From: Enterococcus mundtii
GTDB lineage: Bacteria > Bacillota > Bacilli > Lactobacillales > Enterococcaceae
Direction: 5' to 3'
DNA: 64,000 nucleotides
NCBI RefSeq assembly: GCF_013394305.1
Contig: NZ_AP019810.1
Location: 3,005,001-3,069,000 of the forward strand
Numbering within the stretch: position 1 is the first letter of the stretch; each line of letters begins with the position of its first letter. The translations under genes were made by a program, and so were the position numbers. The notes beneath the pieces are model-generated. The model had not been told where the DNA came from, made no database searches, and saw only the letters and a program-made list of their open reading frames with translations. Below, piece by piece: positions 26,501-33,594 of the stretch.

Positions 26501-26779
26501 ATCTATGTTAGAAATGAGGAGCAGCCGATACCAGAGGAAGACAAACCTAATGATAATAAGGAAAAGCACCCTGAAACAAAACCGGTGGACCAAACAACTG
26601 ACAAAAAAACTTCAACTAAAAAGAATGATGGGGTCGCAATCAGAAGAAAAGAAGAGAAGCGTTCGCTACCAAGATTGAATAGTCAAGCAGGAATTTCCTT
26701 AACTGTAGGAGGGACGTCAATCGTTGCATTTGTCTTTTGGAAACAACTAAACAAGCGAACTAAATGTAAAAACAAATGA
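23591..26779 (+). CDS. MucBP-repeat cell-surface protein with atypical sorting signal
   Basis: A 1062-residue exported adhesin-like protein. The signal peptide ends near VYAAF (residue 25). An N-terminal beta-rich domain (about 27-230) leads to a MucBP module (IRVRYIDEAGNEL, about 237-295). Nine 68-residue MucBP-like repeats (ITVNHEFIGDP start, about 298-908) and a tenth degenerate unit (VVVNHIFEEAPEKN) follow. A Lys/Pro/Glu-rich spacer precedes a C-terminal hydrophobic helix and basic tail. Where an LPXTG motif is expected the sequence is LPRLN, so sortase anchoring is doubtful although membrane anchoring should hold. RBS GGAGAGAG. It is part of the T4SS cluster and is a candidate for cell contact. 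Confidence 0.85.
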   Translation: MNKIKLMSIFSVILLLLHFPVSVYAAFNDYMLDEIHQGKSLRAWLYDEGENAISQQIIAIPQIDGSLGVDVGDSVSFPINIPTYALVTDRGGWIPALTGGKSGNTPVPNYFYTQMHYGNAPNLTGNFSIGDVTATNLPSGVTISRVVGPTTGNLTRVDVTVTRTQVSATNGHTNSINLNLSSLYLDTWAIDPTTADFFGNKPINVGGITLTNLNLGTLSLRTKNSIRVRYIDEAGNELRDPLVEQMDVGQNYAYTPPVIPGYTYSRLSSGSASNSGQMTAGPERLVEFIYTKNPTVGGTITVNHEFIGDPTMNSSERFTDVGNVGDRFELTPRTETGWQVKGELPQVTVTEQAQTVTIQYERQTGGAITVNHEFIGDPTKNTSERFTDVGNVGDRFDLTPRTEVGWQVKGELPQVTVTEQAQTVTIQYERQTGGAITVNHEFIGDPTKNTSERFTDVGNVGDRFDLTPRTEVGWQVKGELPQVTVTEQAQTVTIQYERQTGGAITVNHEFIGDPTKNTSERFTDVGNVGDRFDLTPRTEVGWQVKGELPQVTVTEQAQTVTIQYERQTGGAITVNHEFIGDPTKNTSERFTDVGNVGDRFDLTPRTEVGWQVKGELPQVTVTEQAQTVTIQYERQTGGAITVNHEFIGDPTKNTSERFTDVGNVGDRFDLTPRTEVGWQVKGELPQVTVTEQAQTVTIQYERQTGGAITVNHEFIGDSTMNSSERITDVGYVGDRFDLKPRIEAGWRVKGELPQVTVTEQAQTVTIQYERQTGGAITVNHEYIGDPTMNSSERFTDVGNVGDRFDLTPRTETGWQVKGELPQVTVKEQAQTVTIQYERQTGGAITVNHEYIGDPTMNSSERFTDVGNVGDRFELTPRTESGWRVKGELPQVTVTEQAQTVTIQYERKVGGQVVVNHIFEEAPEKNRMDILLGRWGEAFKAEPMQIAGWEVKETIGQPTGVFTDEEQEINFIYVRNEEQPIPEEDKPNDNKEKHPETKPVDQTTDKKTSTKKNDGVAIRRKEEKRSLPRLNSQAGISLTVGGTSIVAFVFWKQLNKRTKCKNK
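24481..26316 (+). repeat. 204-bp in-frame tandem repeat, nine units
   Basis: Nine consecutive units of 204 bases (68 residues). Units two to six are almost identical at the DNA level, with ACAGATGTCGG versus ACGGATGTCGG as the only clear difference, while units one and seven to nine are diverged. This is the pattern of recent amplification within an older array. Confidence 0.95.
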
Positions 26780-26809
26780 TACCAATCATTGGCTTAAAGG
26801 AGGAATTTA

Positions 26810-27370
26810 ATGATCACCAATGAACAGCCTGATCCAGAGGTAAAATCGCTGCAAAAAACATCGTTGAAAACACCTAAATATGGTTTTATGGGACTAAAAT
26901 ATTTAGGAAGATTTGTCGTCAAGGTGACGAAGATGATCAAAAATAGAATCACAAAAAAGAAAGAAAAAGAGCAATCACCTTTAGAAGCATCTGCTAACAC
27001 GACAAAGGCAACTAAAAAACAACCTGTCAAGCTGGAAGCTACGAAAGAAAAAGCGCCTGTTGTAAAAAATATCGCAACAAAAACCAATCGGAATCTTTTT
27101 CAGTTTTTATACAAATTAGGAGCGAACTTCATGAAGTTTGATCTATTAAAGAGTATAAAAACACTCGGAATCGGAGCTACATCTTCACAACGAAGAATTA
27201 AATCAGCCGAAGTCAAGTCAGAAAAAGCGGTAAAACAACAATCCGTTGCTAAAGTCAAAAAATTAAGTTTTGCTACAGTAAAAAAAGAGGCGATCAGTAA
27301 AAGTAATAAAATCAATCAATTATCAAAAAATAATCAGTTAACAAGAAGACCATCATTGCAAAGATCATAA
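26810..27370 (+). CDS. Small highly basic protein, unknown
   Basis: A 186-residue protein very rich in lysine, without a signal peptide or clear membrane helix. Hydrophobic patches near residues 24-38 and 95-112 could be amphipathic helices. Its C-terminus has VKKEAISKSNKIN, which resembles IKQKAISKSNNVS near the end of the 1508-residue neighbour. AAAGGAGG lies before the ATG. It sits 30 bases after the MucBP gene in the same direction. It may bind DNA, RNA or the membrane; nothing in the sequence decides this. Confidence 0.65.
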   Translation: MITNEQPDPEVKSLQKTSLKTPKYGFMGLKYLGRFVVKVTKMIKNRITKKKEKEQSPLEASANTTKATKKQPVKLEATKEKAPVVKNIATKTNRNLFQFLYKLGANFMKFDLLKSIKTLGIGATSSQRRIKSAEVKSEKAVKQQSVAKVKKLSFATVKKEAISKSNKINQLSKNNQLTRRPSLQRS

Positions 27371-27416
27371 GGAATTTTCATGATCAATTTGAACCATCCT
27401 GATTGGAGGAGAAAGA

Positions 27417-27590
27417 ATGGAACATGAGCGTATGAGTGATGAACAACGAAGAATCGGCCGCGAAACTAAGCGAATCCAAACTATGAAAAGGATAGAAGAA
27501 AACAAGAGAGAGCAAGAACGCGTTTATTTGGAGAGTGTTCGATCGTCAGAGGGATTCAAACGTTCGTTACTAAAGAAAAATAAAAAATAG
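27417..27590 (+). CDS. 57-residue charged coiled-coil-like protein
   Basis: A short gene with an excellent ribosome binding site (GGAGGAG, 5 bases before ATG). The product begins MEHERMSDEQRRIGRETKRI and is almost entirely charged and predicted helical, ending in KKNKK. It lies between the basic protein and the 396-residue coiled-coil gene, all co-directional and closely spaced. No family is recognised. The strong RBS and uninterrupted position in the cluster argue that it is real. Confidence 0.65.
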   Translation: MEHERMSDEQRRIGRETKRIQTMKRIEENKREQERVYLESVRSSEGFKRSLLKKNKK

Positions 27591-27664
27591 GAAATAAGTC
27601 ATTTTGTTCATAAATAATTTCGCAAAGACAGATAAAGGATTTCTTTAAGAAAGTGGGAATGATA

Positions 27665-28855
27665 ATGGATGCACAACTCGCAAAATTAAACCAAAAAATT
27701 GCACGTATAAAAGATATCAATGATCCTGAATATGATCGCTTAGTAGCAGAGAGAAATAAGCTGCGACAACAAATCACTGCACAGAATGAAAGACAGTCAA
27801 CCGCTACATCTAGTACCTCTATAGCTACTGAGGTAAAATCAGACCCTGAGAAGATTGAGCAATTAACGGAAAAAATCTCACGGAAACAAGCCCAAATAGA
27901 CCGCCTCAAAGATTTGAGTGATCCTCGCTATGAACAATATGAAGCGGAGAAAGCACAGTTGATTCAAGAAAGAGAAGCAGAAAGACTTAAATCAGATCAG
28001 GGTAGTAAATTGACAAAAAGAATAGACGTATCTAACCAAATGAAAGAGACGGCACCAATCGTTCAAGCAGATTTAAAACAAGCCAAAAAAATGATCCATC
28101 ATGAACTTGACGATCAATTTGAAAAATTATCTGTTTTTTTTGATCAATATAAATTTCAGTATGATTCAGCAAAAGATGAAAAAAATATCAATGAGTTAGG
28201 TGATAAAATCGCAATGCATAAAAAAAGATATGACTTGAAGATGGATGCTAGTTTCAAGGATTCGGATTTTTATGGCAGGTTTAAACAACATCAAACACAA
28301 AGTGAATTAGCACTTGGTAATTTCATTGAAAACTGGAAAGAAAATCAAGGATACTATCGAGATACTCATTCCGTTTTTGAAAACATCCATGAATTAAAAG
28401 AAACAATTATAAAAAATCATAGTTTAGAGAAATACAGTATGAAAGTCATCACGAAACAAAATGAATTAACCGAATTACAAAGTAAAAAACAGCGAATCAA
28501 TTTTTTTAGTAAGTATATTTTTAACCGCGCAAAATATCGTCAATTAAAAAATCAGATCAGTGAATTGAAAAATGACTTAAATATCGCACAAAAAGCTCGA
28601 TTACTAGCCATGAAAGGCGATTATTCAAAGGCAGAGGCTTTATTCAATGTGAGTGATCGCACGGGGACGTCTCATGAAGTGAAGCAACGAAGACTGACGC
28701 AAAAAACATTAACACCTTCCTTAGCGACAAATATCGCCGGTCCCAGTAAGCTACAAAACAAAATGGAAGCAAGCGTAAACAAATCAGCAGAAATCATGCA
28801 ACGCAAAAGTTCAGAGAAATTGCGTAGTTCTTCCCCTAAAGAGCAACGCGCATAA
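27665..28855 (+). CDS. Coiled-coil protein at the end of the T4SS cluster, unknown
   Basis: A 396-residue soluble protein made mostly of charged helices. The N-terminus contains an internal duplication: about residues 4-36 (LAKLNQKIARIKDINDPEYD) and about 67-100 (LTEKISRKQAQIDRLKDLSD). A middle helical region (about 130-310) contains a basic stretch around FFSKYIFNRAKYRQLKNQI, and the tail is Ser/Lys-rich. There is no membrane helix and no relaxase or nuclease motif (no HUH, no catalytic Tyr context). The start is uncertain: ATG 27659 or 27665, or GTG 27653; AAGAAAG and GTGGGA lie just upstream. Probably cotranscribed with the cluster; the role is unknown. Confidence 0.68.
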   Translation: MDAQLAKLNQKIARIKDINDPEYDRLVAERNKLRQQITAQNERQSTATSSTSIATEVKSDPEKIEQLTEKISRKQAQIDRLKDLSDPRYEQYEAEKAQLIQEREAERLKSDQGSKLTKRIDVSNQMKETAPIVQADLKQAKKMIHHELDDQFEKLSVFFDQYKFQYDSAKDEKNINELGDKIAMHKKRYDLKMDASFKDSDFYGRFKQHQTQSELALGNFIENWKENQGYYRDTHSVFENIHELKETIIKNHSLEKYSMKVITKQNELTELQSKKQRINFFSKYIFNRAKYRQLKNQISELKNDLNIAQKARLLAMKGDYSKAEALFNVSDRTGTSHEVKQRRLTQKTLTPSLATNIAGPSKLQNKMEASVNKSAEIMQRKSSEKLRSSSPKEQRA

Positions 28856-28861
28856 AAAAAG

Positions 28862-28898
28862 TATCTCTAATCGCTAAAAATTTTATCGATTAGAGATA
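28862..28898 (-). terminator. Hairpin oriented as a minus-strand terminator
   Basis: TATCTCTAATCG pairs with CGATTAGAGATA. The T run is on the minus-strand side (seven A precede the stem on the plus strand). On the plus strand no T tail follows, so it is a poor terminator for the gene that ends just before it. Confidence 0.5.
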
Positions 28899-29002
28899 TC
28901 AATGATTAATTGTCTGATGAATAGTCACGTTGTTAATTTATAAGAACTCTAACAAAGAAAGAATATTCGCTTGTTGCAACAGCTAAAAGTTAAGGAGTAC
29001 CA

Positions 29003-31963
29003 ATGAAAAGCAAAATAAATAGTAAAAAAATAATCATCTTAATGACTGTATTAGTGATTCTTTTGACCCATCTACCTTTTCATTTTGCCTATGGATCAGA
29101 AACTAGTGAACTTGCACCCGAAAGCCAAAATGATCCAAGTTTAGGAGTAGAGAGAAATGCAACAATCACATTTGAAACAAGCCCTTCAGAAGGTGGTAGA
29201 CCTAGTTATATACCTCATATAACTCCGCCAGGGGGAGATTTATTATACACTATCAGTGCAAATCCGAACCAAGGGTTTCGTTTTGTTCGATGGGAGCTAA
29301 TCAACGGATGGAATGCTTCGATAGGCAATCTAAATGCAGAAACAACAAGTCTTACTATCTCTACTGATGGCCCTATAGGACCACCAGTGCATGAGACGAT
29401 AACGATACGAGCAATATATGAGAGGGTTTACAATTTAACTTTCCAATCTTCTCCAAATGCTGGAGGAAATCCAAGAGCGGATCAAACAATACTGGCACAA
29501 GGTGAAACGACCACGATCCATGCCAACGTTTCGAATGGATATCGCTTTGTTCAATGGGAACTTGTTTCTGGAAACACGACTATCGCAAACCGAACGAGTC
29601 AAAGTACATTCATTACGATGGGGGCAGGAGATTCGTCCATTCGAGCAGTCTATGAACAAATCACTCATAGTGTGAGTGTGCAGGCCAATCCAACGATTGG
29701 TGGAAATCCTACGGTTTCAGCTTCATCCGCTGCCCAAGGAGCAACCATCAATTTGAATGCGAATCCAGCTGTCGGATATCGGTTTGTCAATTGGCAGTTT
29801 CTAACCCAAAACGGAGCGACGATTACAAACAGTAATCTTGCGAATACCAGTTTACGAATGGGTACGGGACCTGTGAGCGTTCAAGCCAATTATGAACGCT
29901 TGCAACAAGGCAGTGTCGTCGTAAGGTATGTGGACGAAGAGGGTAATGAGATAGCTCAAAGCGATATTTTAACGGGATTTAGCGGAGAAGCATATCGTAC
30001 AGAAGCAAAAGAAATCGAAGGGTGGGAATTGCTTGTTGCACCGGAAAATGCAACAGGGGTTTTCACGAATGTTGAGCAAATAGTCACCTATACTTATCGG
30101 AAGAACCAGCAGTTATGGGGAACTGTCCCTTGGGAATACGACGAGGCAACGAAAACGATCCATTTGTATGGTGGAATCGGTGGATCGGTCCCAGAAGCGC
30201 CATGGAAAAGCCATTCCGAAGTTGAAACGATCATTGTCACCAACGAGGTATTTTTACCGGAAAATAGCGCATCTCTTTTTAACGGAGCAAGACAGTTAGA
30301 AAGTATTGAAGGTGTAGGGAATTTTAATACATCTAAGGTAACGAATATGGATGAGATGTTTGCCCATACTTTGGCGCTAAAAGAGCTAAATATTAGTCAA
30401 TGGGATGTGTCTAATGTAACTAGCATGAGTCACACATTTGCTTGGATGACCAATTTAAGAAAGCTAGATGTCAGTCAATGGGATGTGTCAAATGTGACAA
30501 CGTTGACTCATGCATTTGCGTGGACATCCAACCTTGTTGATATAGATGTTAGTCAATGGAATGTTGGTAAGGTTTCTAGCATGAGCAATTTATTTATGTC
30601 TTCCTCTTCGCTAGCTGAATTAGATTTGAGCAATTGGGACACAAGAAATAAAAATATCAGTGGCATGTTCTATCTTGCATCAAGACTTTCATCCCTTAAA
30701 TTAGGAGAAGAATCAGTTATCGGAAATACCAGCTTACGAAATATCGTTCCTACAGCGGAGTATACAGGACGATGGGTGCTTGAAGAAAGTTTGGATAGTT
30801 CAGTTCGAACCATCGCGTTTGAGAATTCAAACGAATTTATGGCAAATTATGACGGAAATCATCCAGGAACTTATGTATGGGAGCGTTCTCGTCCGGAAGA
30901 ATTAGTGGCAGCATTAGAGCCATTAAGTGACCAATCAACAGCAATCACTGGCTGGATGACAGAAGTAACGGATAATCGAACGATCACCTATCAAAATACA
31001 GCGGGACAAACGGTCACTGTAACTAAAGAATCACCGAGGATCAAGTGGGGAGATTACCAAGATGCAGATCAACGGATTCGACAGTTTGAGATACCCTTAG
31101 CAGAAAATGAGCGTTTAGCAACAGACACAGAGGTAACGCTCACTGTTGCTAAACCATCCGTCGAAACAACTGGTGATTTGACGATTGACAAAAAGGTAAT
31201 CAAAGGTCTCGACTACACTGCAAATCACTTCACTTTGGAGCGTAAGAAGTTAGAGGCATTAACCAGTCAAGCAGAACTCCATGAATTGATTCTGAAGGAA
31301 AGTCAGGCAACAGCACACGATGTTTTGACACAGGACGATCGCAGTCAGGAAATTAAAATCGTGGCTACAGATTTAACCAAGGATGAAGTGGACGATGGCA
31401 CGTATTTCGCTACATTTCAAGTAGGGAACAAAGCCTATCAATTTACAATAGGCATTGATGTTAATTCGAAGATCCATCATCTAAAAGTTTCCATACCGAC
31501 GAAAATGGTGTTCGAATCCCTCTACCAAGGCGAGGAAACTAATCGTGAATTTGTTAGTCCAGATTACGAGATCCGTAATCATTCAGATCTTTCTGTTGAT
31601 ACGTATGTAAATCAGTTCATTATTGAAGATGATGCAGGGGTCACCTTGTTAAGGGAGGATGAAAATCCTTTAGATCACGCGCCATTGCAAGAAGGACAAC
31701 CGAAAAACTTCTCTGATATCAAACAACCACTATTGGAATTACAGTTGATGTCTAATGAAACCAAAATTTCTTTATATGGACGAAGAAGTGAACAACGCTT
31801 GGCACAAGTTGCACCATACTCAAGTGTCCCTTTCCATTTGACCGGTCGATTTTATGGGCCCTATCCTAAGTGGATCTCGGAAAGTGACAATGAACAAGGG
31901 GGTTATTATCAAGATTCATTCGTTCCTACCTATCGTATGATTTTACGATTTGTTCCCAGATAG
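29003..31963 (+). CDS. Large secreted surface protein: InlB-type repeats, MucBP, BspA leucine-rich repeats
   Basis: A 986-residue exported protein. The signal peptide ends near FAYGS (about residue 32). Three beta-repeat units follow (about 50-300), each with GYRF-VxW, like the bacterial repeats seen in internalin-type proteins. Next are one MucBP module (about 303-367, VVVRYVDEEGNEIA), BspA/DUF285-type leucine-rich repeats (about 385-570, LNISQWDVSNVTSMSHTF) and a C-terminal beta domain (about 829-986). The last domain resembles most of the small protein at 32567-33130 (IPTKMVFES...YEIRNHSDLSV versus LPTTAIFRT...YHVTNHSALSV). No LPXTG or C-terminal membrane helix is present, so attachment must be indirect. 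First gene of a four-gene surface operon. Confidence 0.85.
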   Translation: MKSKINSKKIIILMTVLVILLTHLPFHFAYGSETSELAPESQNDPSLGVERNATITFETSPSEGGRPSYIPHITPPGGDLLYTISANPNQGFRFVRWELINGWNASIGNLNAETTSLTISTDGPIGPPVHETITIRAIYERVYNLTFQSSPNAGGNPRADQTILAQGETTTIHANVSNGYRFVQWELVSGNTTIANRTSQSTFITMGAGDSSIRAVYEQITHSVSVQANPTIGGNPTVSASSAAQGATINLNANPAVGYRFVNWQFLTQNGATITNSNLANTSLRMGTGPVSVQANYERLQQGSVVVRYVDEEGNEIAQSDILTGFSGEAYRTEAKEIEGWELLVAPENATGVFTNVEQIVTYTYRKNQQLWGTVPWEYDEATKTIHLYGGIGGSVPEAPWKSHSEVETIIVTNEVFLPENSASLFNGARQLESIEGVGNFNTSKVTNMDEMFAHTLALKELNISQWDVSNVTSMSHTFAWMTNLRKLDVSQWDVSNVTTLTHAFAWTSNLVDIDVSQWNVGKVSSMSNLFMSSSSLAELDLSNWDTRNKNISGMFYLASRLSSLKLGEESVIGNTSLRNIVPTAEYTGRWVLEESLDSSVRTIAFENSNEFMANYDGNHPGTYVWERSRPEELVAALEPLSDQSTAITGWMTEVTDNRTITYQNTAGQTVTVTKESPRIKWGDYQDADQRIRQFEIPLAENERLATDTEVTLTVAKPSVETTGDLTIDKKVIKGLDYTANHFTLERKKLEALTSQAELHELILKESQATAHDVLTQDDRSQEIKIVATDLTKDEVDDGTYFATFQVGNKAYQFTIGIDVNSKIHHLKVSIPTKMVFESLYQGEETNREFVSPDYEIRNHSDLSVDTYVNQFIIEDDAGVTLLREDENPLDHAPLQEGQPKNFSDIKQPLLELQLMSNETKISLYGRRSEQRLAQVAPYSSVPFHLTGRFYGPYPKWISESDNEQGGYYQDSFVPTYRMILRFVPR

Positions 31964-32017
31964 AGGGCATAAATGTACGAGATAAAAGAATGATAATAAC
32001 TAGGAGACGTTCAACCA

Positions 32018-32542
32018 ATGAGTAAAACAAAACGAAGGAATCAACAAAAGAAACGACGGAAGAACGGCGTCTTATTATTGTTTGTTTTTTTAATGGTGAT
32101 GGCTGTTGCTAGTTGGTATTGGTTTAGTCACGAAGGACCCACTCCAGTTATCAGCGCGGATTTGTTACCTGAAATCGGTGATGCGAGTGATCTACGGATT
32201 TCTGAGCGTGCGCAAGAACTAGCAGATGCAAATTATTTCACCTTGCAGATCAACCCAGAAGCAGTTTTCGAAAATGGCAGAAGTCGTGGATCGTTCGAAA
32301 TCGTCAATCCTGGCACGAATGTTTATCCGATTGCGGTCGATATCACGATCAATGATACGAAAGAAGTGATTTATTCTTCTGGCGCGATTTATCCCAATCA
32401 ATTGATTGAAGAGGTGTATTTGAAGCGACCTTTAGAAAAAGGAGAATATCCTGCAACAGCGACAGTCAGTATCTATGATCCAGAAACCAAAGAAAAACAA
32501 GGCGTAACCGAAGCAGAAATTAGCATATTGATAAAAAATTAA
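32018..32542 (+). CDS. Membrane-anchored extracytoplasmic beta-domain protein
   Basis: A 174-residue protein with a strongly basic N-terminus (KRRNQQKKRRKNG), one transmembrane helix (about 17-36) and an exterior Ig-like domain (about 70-174): an N-terminal strand region, then FEIVNPGTNVYPIAVDITIND and a closing TEAEISILIKN. It looks like an anchored binding or assembly partner for the secreted proteins encoded on either side. The RBS is TAGGAG. It lies between the BspA protein and the small secreted protein, all in one direction with gaps under 60 bases. No precise family assigned. Confidence 0.75.
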   Translation: MSKTKRRNQQKKRRKNGVLLLFVFLMVMAVASWYWFSHEGPTPVISADLLPEIGDASDLRISERAQELADANYFTLQINPEAVFENGRSRGSFEIVNPGTNVYPIAVDITINDTKEVIYSSGAIYPNQLIEEVYLKRPLEKGEYPATATVSIYDPETKEKQGVTEAEISILIKN

Positions 32543-32566
32543 TCCAATTTAAGTGAGGCTACCTAA

Positions 32567-33130
32567 ATGAAAAAAGCAACAAAATTAGTATTAAGCATTC
32601 TAACAATTACAGGAGTATGTATTAGTGGAATTACCGCTTTTGCTAGTCCAGTCCAAACCATCGATGGGCGAGAAGGCGCAACTTCTGGAGATATCACTAT
32701 AAAGGGGATCATCGGTGAATTTGATAATACAAAGCCTGGTCCAAATCCAGAAAATCTCGATCAATGGATCAATGTGACCCTACCGACGACAGCTATTTTC
32801 CGGACAACAGAAGAATCTGAGCATAAAAAGATTACTTCTCCGGCTTATCACGTGACGAACCATTCTGCGCTAAGTGTGCGAGCTTCCGTTTCAAATGTGA
32901 CAGAAGTCAAAGAAATGAGCGAAGTGGATCGACTAATGATCAATACGATCGAATTATTTAAAGACGGAGTTTCGACAGTTGCAGCTACGCCTTTATTCAC
33001 CTTATCTGGTAATGAGGGGAATCATACGGTTGGTAACTTCCGATTTAGTGGGGATGCGGCACCGAAAAATGCTTCCGTAGAAAGTAATCCGAGTTTTAAA
33101 CTAGTATTAAATTTTGCAGTAGAGGATTAA
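32567..33130 (+). CDS. Small secreted protein related to the BspA protein's C-terminal domain
   Basis: A 187-residue exported protein; the signal peptide ends near AFASP (residue 27). The mature part is a single beta-rich domain. It shares with residues about 829-986 of the 29003-31963 protein a P-T-x-x-x-F-x-S/T...SP-x-Y-x-x-x-NHS-x-LSV pattern. General layout recalls small WxL proteins of enterococci, but the diagnostic W-x-L motifs are absent. No sorting signal, so it is either released or held non-covalently. GTGAGG serves as RBS. It probably forms a surface complex with its operon partners. Confidence 0.75.
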   Translation: MKKATKLVLSILTITGVCISGITAFASPVQTIDGREGATSGDITIKGIIGEFDNTKPGPNPENLDQWINVTLPTTAIFRTTEESEHKKITSPAYHVTNHSALSVRASVSNVTEVKEMSEVDRLMINTIELFKDGVSTVAATPLFTLSGNEGNHTVGNFRFSGDAAPKNASVESNPSFKLVLNFAVED

Positions 33131-33135
33131 AGTAA

Positions 33136-33540
33136 ATGGAAAATCTACTATCAGATAGTAAGATGAGGAAGTCTAGAAGTAAAAAATGGCAAATTTTATC
33201 GGTACTACACATACTTCTTATTATCAGCTTATCCTTTTCAACCCTAGTTAAGGCAGAAGAGGTGCAATCCACTCACAATATCAGAGTATCTGGTACGATT
33301 GGATCGACTGTTGAAGAAACAAAAGAAACAAATAAGCATCAGACACTAGTCGCTGATCTTTCTGCGATCACTCAAAAAAATCTACCGGAAACTGGAACAG
33401 TAGTAAATCAACGAATCGTTTTCTTAGGCTATCTATTGATTGGAATTTCTGGGGAGTATTTTTGTTTTGTAGGAAACAAAAATATCCTATTGAATACTTT
33501 AAATGATCAAGCTAGTAGGGCAATGATCATTGAAAAATAA
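33136..33540 (+). CDS. Short LPETG cell-wall protein
   Basis: A 134-residue protein with a signal-like hydrophobic helix (about 22-40, ending VKAEE) and a short mature part. A canonical sortase motif LPETG (about residue 83) is followed by a hydrophobic helix (RIVFLGYLLIGISGEYFCF). The tail after the helix is unusually long (about 30 residues) with few basic residues, so sorting may be inefficient or the end may have been altered. Start uncertain: ATG 33136 has AGAGG 10 bases upstream, while ATG 33163 also gives a full signal peptide. It is the fourth gene of the surface operon and the probable wall anchor of the complex. Confidence 0.78.
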   Translation: MENLLSDSKMRKSRSKKWQILSVLHILLIISLSFSTLVKAEEVQSTHNIRVSGTIGSTVEETKETNKHQTLVADLSAITQKNLPETGTVVNQRIVFLGYLLIGISGEYFCFVGNKNILLNTLNDQASRAMIIEK

Positions 33541-33556
33541 CAGAAAACGAGTAAAC

Positions 33557-33587
33557 AAAAAAGCCATCCGCAGAGGATGGCTTTTTT
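33557..33587. terminator. Bidirectional terminator between the surface operon and ponA
   Basis: AAAAAAGCCATCC pairs with GGATGGCTTTTTT around a GCAGA loop. A and T runs on both sides serve the plus-strand surface operon and the convergent ponA. It also marks the right edge of the accessory block. Confidence 0.92.
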
Positions 33588-33594
33588 CTATTGG

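Noticed and set aside
27665-28855. Possible relaxase in the T4SS cluster
   Set aside because: The protein is coiled-coil, with no HUH histidine cluster and no catalytic tyrosine context. No other gene in the window fits a relaxase.
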